DNA of 5,023 nt from Clostridia bacterium. Lineage in GTDB: Bacteria; Bacillota_A; Clostridia; Christensenellales; Aristaeellaceae. Location: positions 1-5,023 of the forward strand of contig JAFUPT010000087.1 of assembly GCA_017481065.1 (NCBI GenBank). Reading direction: 5' to 3'. The first letter of the stretch is position 1, and the number at the start of each line of letters is the position of its first letter. Under the pieces are notes generated by a model. That model saw nothing but the letters and a program-made list of their open reading frames with translations. It ran no database searches and had not been told where the DNA came from. Of this stretch, positions 1 to 5,023 are shown in pieces. The position numbers and the translations under genes are program-made.

Positions 1-837
1 CTGGATGTGGTTGTTACCCGTCAGGCTGTTGAAGCTGTACAGCTTGCAGTTGCCATATGGGCAGGAAACCACGATAGAATCGTAATCGGCGAGCTTGTCC
101 GCGCAATTTTGCAGGATGAGCCTATGAAGATGCGACGTCTGGCAGACATATTTCACGTAGATATTGCTTCCATCAATTCCATGTGGCTGATCAGTGGAGA
201 AACACAGGATGATAAGGATCGCTTGTGTGACCTTGTTGAGATGGTTCGAAAAGATACCGAGGTCTATTCTGCAACGGCCATTGCGGATATATATGATGAG
301 GAACTGGTTCTGTTTATGGTCGGCCCCGGCAGCATACAGGATGTGCGGGCATTGACAGAAGCAATCGGAAATGAACTTGCTGAGCACGGCATACAGGCAA
401 CTCTGACCCGATGCCACGCGCTAAACACTACAACCCGTGTGCGTGAGGCATTTCTGAGCCATCAAGCCGGATTGAATGCAGCCAAGAAAATCTTCCCAGG
501 ACACTGGGCTTATACGCTGGAGCAGGTAAGTTTTGCGCAGCAGTGCCAGGAACTGATCGGGCGAGGGGAACGGGCGGTTGATGAAGCGACCAGATGCCTG
601 GAATCCCTTCGGCAGGATGGTGATGAAACAAATCTGGTGGGAACTTTGGAATGTTACCTTCTGGATGCGGACATGAGCGTGACCCAGGCAGCAGAAAAGA
701 TGTTCCTGCACAAGAATACAATCAAGTATAGGATTCAGCGTATGGCGGACAAACTTGGATTCATCCCAGGCACATTCCCCGAAACTATGTCGTTGTTTAC
801 CGCTTGCGGTCTGAATCGCCTGCTCCGACAGGATTAA
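1..837 (+). CDS. PucR-family transcription regulator, 3' part (5' end outside window)
   Basis: This is a DNA-binding regulator of the PucR/CdaR class, whose members sense small metabolites and control purine, allantoin or sugar-acid catabolism genes. The reading frame is open from base 1, and the first visible residues (around AVEAVQLAVAIW) look like the interior of such a protein. The GTG at 7 is therefore unlikely to be the start, and the N-terminal ligand-sensing domain lies off the window. About 278 codons remain. The stretch RRLADIFHVDI, followed by alternating hydrophobic strands, fits the degenerate GGDEF-like middle domain. The C-terminus (634-834) matches the PucR-type helix-turn-helix domain: LVGTLECYLLD, then SVTQAAEKMFLHKNTIKYR (from 676), then a KLGF segment. 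The gene is followed after 3 nt by a strong terminator and probably controls the downstream permease operon. Codon use differs from the operon: it has five ATA isoleucine codons, which are nearly absent downstream. The family call is firm; the effector is unknown. Confidence 0.88.
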   Translation: MDVVVTRQAVEAVQLAVAIWAGNHDRIVIGELVRAILQDEPMKMRRLADIFHVDIASINSMWLISGETQDDKDRLCDLVEMVRKDTEVYSATAIADIYDEELVLFMVGPGSIQDVRALTEAIGNELAEHGIQATLTRCHALNTTTRVREAFLSHQAGLNAAKKIFPGHWAYTLEQVSFAQQCQELIGRGERAVDEATRCLESLRQDGDETNLVGTLECYLLDADMSVTQAAEKMFLHKNTIKYRIQRMADKLGFIPGTFPETMSLFTACGLNRLLRQD

Positions 838-840
838 AAT

Positions 841-890
841 AAAAAGCGCATGTCGTTTGTCCGAAAGGACAAAAAGGTGTGCGCTTTTTT
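841..890 (+). terminator. Rho-independent terminator after the PucR-type gene
   Basis: A long hairpin begins three bases after the stop codon. The outer arms AAAAAGCGCA (841-850) and TGCGCTTTTT (880-889) pair perfectly. The inner arms TTTGTCC (856-862) and GGACAAA (867-873) enclose a GAAA tetraloop (863-866). Between them a short segment pairs mostly through G-U wobbles. The 3' arm runs into six T residues (885-890). The A-run at the 5' base would act as a U-tract on the other strand, so the hairpin could terminate in both directions. It separates the regulator transcript from the permease operon. Confidence 0.93.
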
Positions 891-913
891 CTGCTTTGCA
901 GCTAAATACTTTC

Positions 914-924
914 CCTGCGGAATT
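914..924 (+). repeat. Direct repeat copy 1, candidate operator (CCTGCGGAATT)
   Basis: CCTGCGGAATT occurs here and again at 955-965, 41 bp apart, close to four helical turns. This copy ends 3 bp before the TATAAT box. It lies within a small inverted repeat, TTCC-CTGC-GGAA (911-922). Bound protein here would sit across the promoter spacer and block polymerase. Assigning it to the PucR-type regulator is inference from proximity. Confidence 0.5.
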
Positions 925-927
925 GGT

Positions 928-933
928 TATAAT
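928..933 (+). promoter_or_regulatory. Candidate -10 box of the permease operon promoter
   Basis: A perfect TATAAT lies just downstream of the terminator and 49 nt before the permease ATG. Transcription would start near base 940 and leave a leader of about 43 nt. At 16-18 nt upstream there is only AT-rich sequence (around 904-911, TAAATACT) with no recognisable TTGACA. A TGG precedes the box but is offset by one base from an extended -10. The weak -35 fits a regulated promoter. This is a sequence match only. Confidence 0.55.
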
Positions 934-954
934 TTCCCTATTCCACATCCGCTT

Positions 955-965
955 CCTGCGGAATT
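955..965 (+). repeat. Direct repeat copy 2, candidate operator (CCTGCGGAATT)
   Basis: This is the second copy of the 11-bp repeat, located in the predicted 5' leader between the -10 box and the ribosome binding site. It also carries a TTCC/GGAA inverted repeat (953-963), here with a 3-nt spacer (TGC) instead of the 4 nt (CTGC) of copy 1. The two copies flank the -10 box and are the only structured sequence left in this gap besides the promoter box and the Shine-Dalgarno site. Confidence 0.5.
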
Positions 966-967
966 AC

Positions 968-974
968 GAGGGGG
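968..974 (+). promoter_or_regulatory. Ribosome binding site of the permease gene
   Basis: GAGGGGG lies 8 nt before the ATG at 983. It decides the start: the open frame runs back to about 857, but that part overlaps the terminator and promoter and has no ribosome binding site. Confidence 0.8.
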
Positions 975-982
975 AAAGAAAA

Positions 983-2281
983 ATGAGTCAAAAGAATACG
1001 GGTTTTGAAATCCGTGCTGACCAGCGTCAAAGCTGGCAGTCCATTGCGCTGGTTTGGGCTGGCGGTATGATCTGCGTACCTTGCCTGATGATCGGCGGCG
1101 TACTTGTTGGCGGCGGTCTGAGCTTTGCACAGATCGTGCTCTCCATTCTGCTTGGTTACGGTATGATCTGCGCCTACATGATCTTTATCGGCATGCAGGC
1201 TTGTGATACCGGCCTTCCGGTTTCTGTTATGGCTTCCGGCGCACTGGGTGAAAAGGGTGCGCGTTACATTATTTCGACGATTCTTGCCATCGCCTGCGTT
1301 GGCTGGTTCGGCATTCAGTCCGCTGTTTGCGGCAGCGCCTTTGCTTCCATGGGCGCAAGCATGCTGGGTTATGAAGCGGCAAGCTCCACTGCGGTTGCGA
1401 TCTGCTCCATCATTTGGGGTGCGATTATGCTGATCACCGCTTGCGTTGGCTTCAAGGGCCTCAAGTGGCTCAACTACATTGCTGTTCCCGCACTGGTTAT
1501 TGTGTGCCTTTACGGCATCATTGCCAGCATGGTGAAGAATGATGGCGGCGCAGTGCTTGCAGCCTACAACCCGCAGGTTTCCTCCGGTCTTGTATTCGGC
1601 ATGAGCATGGTTGTTGCATCCTTCGCTCTGGGCGGACTGATTTCCGCTGACTACTGCCGCTTTGCCAAGAGCCGCGGCGACGTTGTAAAGTCCTCCATCC
1701 TGGGCGTTATTCCTGCTGGTCTGTTCATGCTGCTCACCGGCGGCGTGATGTCCATCGTTACCGGCCAGTATGATATCTCCGCCATCCTTGCAAGCCTGGG
1801 CGTACCGTTCTTCGGCCTTGTCGCCCTGGTTCTGGCAACCTGGACCACCAACGTAACCAACGCCTATTCCGGCGGTCTGGCCCTTTCCAATCTGCTGGGC
1901 TTCGATGAGAGCAAGTTCAAGCTCACCACCGCAATCGCAGGTGCTGCGGGTACCCTGCTGGCAGCCTTCGGCGTACTGGGCAAGTTTGAAGCCTTCCTGA
2001 GCCTGATGAGCGCACTGCTGCCTCCGCTGGCTGGCGTGATCATTGCCAACTACTGGATCGTTGGCAAGGGCAAGAAGGAGCTGTTCAAGATTCAGAGCGG
2101 CGTCTATGCTCCCGGCCTGATTTCTTACCTGATCGGCGCATTCGTGGCCTGCCTCACCGGCGGCACCTTCGCGGCTTTCCCCGGCCTCGCATGGTTGAAC
2201 CTGCCCTTCTTCATCGGCCCGGTGAACGGCATCGTCGTTTCCTTGGTGATCTACACCATCATTGCAAAGGCAAAGAAGTAA
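983..2281 (+). CDS. NCS1-family permease (CodB-like purine/cytosine/hydantoin-type transporter)
   Basis: This is an inner-membrane secondary transporter of the nucleobase-cation-symport-1 family, which imports cytosine, purines, allantoin or hydantoins with Na+ or H+. The ATG at 983 gives 432 residues, normal for CodB-like members, and about twelve hydrophobic segments can be traced. Family landmarks are GWFG (107-110, TM3), ADYCRF (222-227, end of TM6), WTTN (287-290, TM8) and PPLAGVIIANYW (347-358), all matching CodB from memory. W108 corresponds to the TM3 tryptophan that stacks on substrate in CodB and Mhp1, and F214 in TM6 to the second stacking residue of CodB. Four residues after W108 stands Q112, as in the hydantoin carrier Mhp1, where CodB has glycine. 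One TM6 serine of CodB appears replaced by leucine (L216). Cytosine is therefore not a safe call. The context, upstream of DUF917 and HyuA-type genes, suggests import of a hydantoin-like or other lactam heterocycle. The family is certain, the substrate unknown. Confidence 0.92.
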   Translation: MSQKNTGFEIRADQRQSWQSIALVWAGGMICVPCLMIGGVLVGGGLSFAQIVLSILLGYGMICAYMIFIGMQACDTGLPVSVMASGALGEKGARYIISTILAIACVGWFGIQSAVCGSAFASMGASMLGYEAASSTAVAICSIIWGAIMLITACVGFKGLKWLNYIAVPALVIVCLYGIIASMVKNDGGAVLAAYNPQVSSGLVFGMSMVVASFALGGLISADYCRFAKSRGDVVKSSILGVIPAGLFMLLTGGVMSIVTGQYDISAILASLGVPFFGLVALVLATWTTNVTNAYSGGLALSNLLGFDESKFKLTTAIAGAAGTLLAAFGVLGKFEAFLSLMSALLPPLAGVIIANYWIVGKGKKELFKIQSGVYAPGLISYLIGAFVACLTGGTFAAFPGLAWLNLPFFIGPVNGIVVSLVIYTIIAKAKK

Positions 2282-2308
2282 ATCCCCATTTCCCTCCAAA
2301 TGAATATA

Positions 2309-2337
2309 TGTCGGCGGCATTGAGAGTGCCGCCGACA
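2309..2337 (+). other. Intercistronic GC-rich hairpin without U-tract
   Basis: GTCGGCGGCA (2310-2319) and TGCCGCCGAC (2327-2336) pair perfectly, and an outer T-A pair (2309/2337) makes 11 bp around a 7-nt loop (TTGAGAG). No T-run follows (AGGCGTATCTAC), so it is not a standard intrinsic terminator. Between a permease gene and enzyme genes it could be an RNA-processing or 3'-end-stabilising element that sets different transcript levels, or a leaky terminator. It occupies most of the 89-nt gap; no second promoter is convincing there. Confidence 0.7.
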
Positions 2338-2357
2338 GGCGTATCTACAAAAAACAT

Positions 2358-2363
2358 GAGGTG
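2358..2363 (+). promoter_or_regulatory. Ribosome binding site supporting the TTG start of the DUF917 gene
   Basis: GAGGTG lies 7 nt before the TTG at 2371. It supports this non-ATG start, from which the protein begins just ahead of the conserved N-terminal glycine-rich motif. Confidence 0.75.
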
Positions 2364-2370
2364 AACGGCA

Positions 2371-3471
2371 TTGAGAAAGATCGGCATCAAAGAAATAGAA
2401 GATATCGCCCTTGGCGCGGCATTGCTGGGCGCAGGCGGCGGCGGTGATCCCTACATCGGCAAGCTGATGGCTATCGGCGCAATCCGCGAATGCGGCGAGG
2501 TTGAACTGATTTCCCCTGAAGAAGTCCCGGACGACGCGCTGATCATGCCCATCGCCATGATGGGTGCGCCCACGGTGCTCTGCGAAAAGGGCATCGGCGG
2601 CACGGAATACAAGCGCATCTTTGAATTGGTGGAGCGCTACTTTGGCCGCAAGGTCTACGCAACCATGCCCATGGAGGCGGGCGGTGTAAACTCCATGCTG
2701 CCCATTGCAGCAGCAGCTCGCCTGGGCCTGCCCATGGTGGACTGCGACGGCATGGGCCGCGCTTTCCCGGAGCTGCAGATGGTCACCTTTACCATCGGTG
2801 GCGTATCGGCCACGCCCATGGCACTGACCGATGAAAAGGGCAACAGCGTCATCTTTGAAACCATCACCAACCAGTGGACGGAGGAACTGGCCCGCGCGGT
2901 CACCATGTCCTGCGGCGGCAGCGTCACCTGCGCGCTGTACGTCATGGACGGCAAGACCATGAAGGAATTCTCCGTGCATGATATCGTCACCCGCAGCGAA
3001 CAGCTGGGTAAGGCCATCCGCAATGTGAAAAACGTTACTGACGGTACTCCCGAAGAAAGCTTCCTGAAGTTCTCCGAAGGCATCAAGCTGTTTAAGGGTA
3101 AGATTTCCGATGTGCTGCGCACCACCAACGGCAAATTCAACCTGGGCAAGATCCAGCTTGAAGGCATTGGTGACTGCAAGGGCCACAAGGGCGAAGTCAC
3201 CTTCCAGAATGAGAATCTCTGCGCCAGCGTGGACGGCGAAATCGTCGCCACGGCTCCTGACCTCATCTGCCTGGTGGATACCGAAACCTTTACGCCCGTC
3301 ACAACCGACGGCCTGAAGTACGGTAAGCGCGTACTGGTTGTAGGCCTAAAGTGCTATCATATGTGGCGCACGCCCAAGGGCATTGAACTGGTCGGCCCGC
3401 GCTACTTCGGAATTGATACCGACTATATCCCCGTAGAAGAACGTGCAAAGGGAGGTGTGGCGAATGTATAA
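2371..3471 (+). CDS. DUF917 family protein (S-methyl-thiohydantoin desulfurase-type)
   Basis: This is a cytoplasmic protein of the DUF917 family (Pfam PF06032, now named after S-methyl-thiohydantoin desulfurase), whose genes commonly sit beside hydantoinase/oxoprolinase genes. The TTG start gives 366 residues, the usual family length. Visible hallmarks are the N-terminal GAGGGGDPY (20-28), MPMEAGGVNS (99-108) and the highly conserved VDCDGMGRAFPELQM (123-137). The C-terminal half is a separate, mostly beta-rich region ending in a VGPRYFGIDTDY segment typical of the family. No signal peptide or membrane segment is seen. Its end overlaps the next gene by 8 nt, so the two products are probably made together and may form one enzyme. 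In fungi, as I recall, DUF917 is found fused to a HyuA-like domain, which supports a complex. Desulfurase activity is known for only some members. Here the substrate is open, with thiohydantoins, hydantoins and other ring lactams as candidates. The family call is firm, the reaction is inference. Confidence 0.9.
   Translation: MRKIGIKEIEDIALGAALLGAGGGGDPYIGKLMAIGAIRECGEVELISPEEVPDDALIMPIAMMGAPTVLCEKGIGGTEYKRIFELVERYFGRKVYATMPMEAGGVNSMLPIAAAARLGLPMVDCDGMGRAFPELQMVTFTIGGVSATPMALTDEKGNSVIFETITNQWTEELARAVTMSCGGSVTCALYVMDGKTMKEFSVHDIVTRSEQLGKAIRNVKNVTDGTPEESFLKFSEGIKLFKGKISDVLRTTNGKFNLGKIQLEGIGDCKGHKGEVTFQNENLCASVDGEIVATAPDLICLVDTETFTPVTTDGLKYGKRVLVVGLKCYHMWRTPKGIELVGPRYFGIDTDYIPVEERAKGGVANV
3451..3457 (+). 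promoter_or_regulatory. Ribosome binding site of the HyuA-like gene, inside the DUF917 gene
   Basis: GGAGGTG lies 6 nt before the ATG at 3464 and within the last codons of the DUF917 gene. It sets the start at 3464 rather than the in-frame GTG at 3443, which has no such site. The overlap ATGTATAA (3464-3471) implies re-initiation by the same ribosomes. Confidence 0.85.
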
Positions 3472-5014
3472 GCTGGGTATCGACGTAGGCGGCACCAATA
3501 CCGACGCCGTTTTGATTGACAGCAATCTGGACGTAATTGCAGAGGTGAAAAATCCCACCTCCGGCAATATCTTTGAGGGTATCATGGGTGCGGTTCAGGA
3601 GCTGCTGGACAAGACACAGATCGACCGCAGCCAGATCGGTCAGGCCATGCTGGGCACCACCCAGTGCACCAACGCCATTGTAGAACGAAAGAACCTCGCC
3701 AAAATCGGCCTTCTGCGCATCGGCGCACCGGCTACCACGGGCGTACTTCCCATGGTGGACTGGGCGGACGATATCCAGTTCATCTGTGAAAAGAGCCTGG
3801 TCATCGGCGGCGGATTTGAATACGATGGCAAGGAGATCGCGCCCTTGGACGAAGCCGCAGCCCGAGCATTCTTTGAAGAAATCAAGGGCAAGGTACAGTC
3901 CGTTGCCATCTCCTGCGCATTCTCCACTGTGCGCGCCGACCACGAGCTTCGTGCAGCAGAAATCTGCCGCGAGGTCATGGGCGACGATGTGCACATCTCC
4001 ATTTCCAGCGAGATCGGCAGCATGGGCCTGATCGAGCGCGAGAACGCCACCATCCTGAATGCCGCGTTGTACAAGGTTGCCGAGCGCTTCACCGAGGGCT
4101 TTGCTTATAGCCTCGCCCAGGAAGGCGTGACCAACGCGGAAATCTATCTCTCCCAGAATGATGGTACGCTCATGACCATGGAATATGCCCGTCGTTATCC
4201 CATCCTGACCGTTGCCTGCGGCCCGACGAACTCCATTCGCGGCGCTAGCTACCTGAGCAAGCTGGACAACGCCATCGTCATCGACGTGGGCGGCACCACC
4301 ACTGACCTGGGCGTGATTCAGAATGGCTTCCCCCGTGAATCCGGCGTAGCGGTCACTATTGGCGGCGTGCGTACCAACTTCCGCATGCCGGACGTTTATT
4401 CCATCGGTCTCGGCGGTGGTTCCATCGTGCGCGAAAGGGCGGACGGCAGCGTAACTGTCGGACCCGACAGCGTTGGCTATGAGATCACCAGCAAGGCGCT
4501 GGTATTCGGCGGCGATGTTCTCACTGCAACAGATATTGCCGTGCGTCTGGGTATGGCAGATATCGGTGATGCTTCAAAGGTTGCACACATTGATAAAGAA
4601 CTGGCACTCAAGGCCATGGCTGCGATCCGCGAACTGGTGGAGGACAGCATCGATGTGATGAAGGTTTCCAGCGATGATCTGGATGTCATCATGGTTGGCG
4701 GCGGTTCCATCATCCTGCCGGAGAACCTTGCAGGCGCAAAGACCGTAACCAAGCCCAGCTTCTTCGGTACCGCAAATGCCATCGGTTCCGCGATTTCCAA
4801 GGTCAGCGGCACCTATGAAGCACTGATCAACTATGATGAGCTGCCTCGCGATCAGGCACTTGAAAAGGCCAAGAGTGAAGCAGTCGATATGGCGGTCAAC
4901 GCTGGCGCAATCCGCGAAACCGTGGAGATCATCGAGGTTGAGGATGTACCGCTTGCCTACTATCCCGGCAATACCTGCCGTGTGAAAGTAAAGGCTGCAG
5001 GTGAGCTTTCTTGA
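3464..5014 (+). CDS. Short-form hydantoinase/oxoprolinase family protein (HyuA-like)
   Basis: This is a cytoplasmic protein of the hydantoinase A/5-oxoprolinase family, actin-like ATPase folds that use ATP to activate a lactam or amide carbonyl for hydrolysis. It has 516 residues. The N-terminal Hydant_A_N domain starts with the phosphate-1 loop LGIDVGGTNTD (4-14) and includes LGTTQCTNAIVERKN (63-77). The Hydantoinase_A domain carries the phosphate-2 loop IDVGGTTTD (273-281), GLGGGS (315-320) and VGGGS (411-415). All nucleotide-binding loops look intact, so it should bind ATP. Classical HyuA is near 690 residues; the C-terminal domain (Hydant_A_C) is absent here. The ending, around PLAYYPGN, resembles natural ends of short forms linked to DUF917, so this is not a truncation. 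A tandem stop (TGA TAG) closes the gene. It overlaps the DUF917 gene by 8 nt, and no HyuB gene is in view. ATP-dependent opening of a hydantoin-like ring with the DUF917 protein is the likely role; the substrate is unproven. Confidence 0.9.
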   Translation: MYKLGIDVGGTNTDAVLIDSNLDVIAEVKNPTSGNIFEGIMGAVQELLDKTQIDRSQIGQAMLGTTQCTNAIVERKNLAKIGLLRIGAPATTGVLPMVDWADDIQFICEKSLVIGGGFEYDGKEIAPLDEAAARAFFEEIKGKVQSVAISCAFSTVRADHELRAAEICREVMGDDVHISISSEIGSMGLIERENATILNAALYKVAERFTEGFAYSLAQEGVTNAEIYLSQNDGTLMTMEYARRYPILTVACGPTNSIRGASYLSKLDNAIVIDVGGTTTDLGVIQNGFPRESGVAVTIGGVRTNFRMPDVYSIGLGGGSIVRERADGSVTVGPDSVGYEITSKALVFGGDVLTATDIAVRLGMADIGDASKVAHIDKELALKAMAAIRELVEDSIDVMKVSSDDLDVIMVGGGSIILPENLAGAKTVTKPSFFGTANAIGSAISKVSGTYEALINYDELPRDQALEKAKSEAVDMAVNAGAIRETVEIIEVEDVPLAYYPGNTCRVKVKAAGELS

Positions 5015-5023
5015 TAGCCTAAC

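Noticed and set aside
7..9. GTG at 7 as the start of the PucR-type gene
   Set aside because: The frame is open to base 1 and the first residues look like the interior of a PucR-type protein; the sensing domain is missing, so the gene is cut by the window edge.
421..948. 175-codon minus-strand frame opposite the regulator and terminator
   Set aside because: It runs through the terminator hairpin and promoter region and shows no family pattern; the regulator frame explains the region.
857..982. Upstream extension of the permease reading frame
   Set aside because: The extension overlaps the terminator, -10 box and repeats and has no ribosome binding site. The ATG at 983 has one, and gives the expected NCS1 N-terminus.
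838..982. Riboswitch or small RNA gene in the gap before the permease
   Set aside because: After the terminator and promoter box only about 40 nt of leader remain, too short for a known purine-type riboswitch, and no matching fold is seen.
938..2320. 460-codon open frame on the minus strand opposite the permease gene
   Set aside because: It mirrors the codon pattern of the permease, is rich in Q, N, H and A with no domain pattern, and has no convincing start. The + strand product is an unmistakable transporter.
2309..2337. Hairpin after the permease as an intrinsic terminator
   Set aside because: There is no T-run after the 3' arm, and the downstream genes have no convincing promoter of their own, so a full stop of transcription is unlikely.
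2356..2364. Two-codon ORF ATG AGG TGA overlapping the DUF917 ribosome binding site
   Set aside because: It is a likely by-product of the GAGGTG site; no separate ribosome binding site precedes it and nothing else suggests a regulatory minigene.
2251..3186. 311-codon minus-strand frame opposite the DUF917 gene
   Set aside because: Low-complexity, histidine- and alanine-rich shadow of a GC-rich gene; the + strand frame carries conserved DUF917 motifs.
3443..3463. GTG at 3443 as the start of the HyuA-like gene
   Set aside because: There is no ribosome binding site in front of it, while GGAGGTG is ideally spaced before ATG 3464, where the protein begins directly ahead of the phosphate loop.
1..5023. 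CRISPR arrays, tRNA or rRNA genes, insertion sequences, attachment sites
   Set aside because: No spaced repeat arrays, cloverleaf or rRNA sequence, transposase frames or terminal inverted repeats were seen by eye; nearly the whole window is coding.

Overview
The window looks like a stretch of chromosome from a Gram-positive anaerobe of the Firmicutes/Clostridia kind. This is inferred from the strong purine-rich ribosome binding sites, a TTG start, a moderately high GC content and the family combination; no marker gene settles it. It holds four genes, all on the + strand: the 3' part of a PucR-type transcription regulator (1-837, cut by the window edge), an NCS1-family purine/cytosine/hydantoin-type permease (983-2281), a DUF917 (S-methyl-thiohydantoin desulfurase-type) protein (2371-3471) and a short hydantoinase/oxoprolinase A-type ATPase-fold protein (3464-5014). 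Only nine bases follow the last stop, so whether the operon continues is not visible.

The regulator gene ends in a strong intrinsic terminator (841-890). A 92-base gap follows, holding a consensus TATAAT box with no clear -35 box, and an 11-bp direct repeat (914-924 and 955-965) whose copies lie on either side of that box 41 bp apart. Each copy contains a small TTCC/GGAA inverted repeat, so these are good candidate operators. The permease, DUF917 and HyuA-like genes run as one probable transcription unit. An 11-bp GC-rich hairpin without a U-tract lies between the permease and the DUF917 gene, and the last two genes overlap by 8 nt (ATGTATAA), which suggests translational coupling and a stoichiometric complex.

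The likely logic is a ligand-sensing PucR regulator controlling uptake of a small heterocycle (hydantoin, thiohydantoin, or a purine- or pyrimidine-derived ring) by the NCS1 permease. The imported compound would then be opened or desulfurised, probably at the cost of ATP, by the DUF917/HyuA-like pair. No HyuB (hydantoinase B) gene is present in the window, and the HyuA-like protein lacks the C-terminal part of classical HyuA, so the DUF917 protein seems to take the partner position. Each family is known. The substrate and the reaction of this particular set cannot be read from the sequence, and that is the most interesting open point here.
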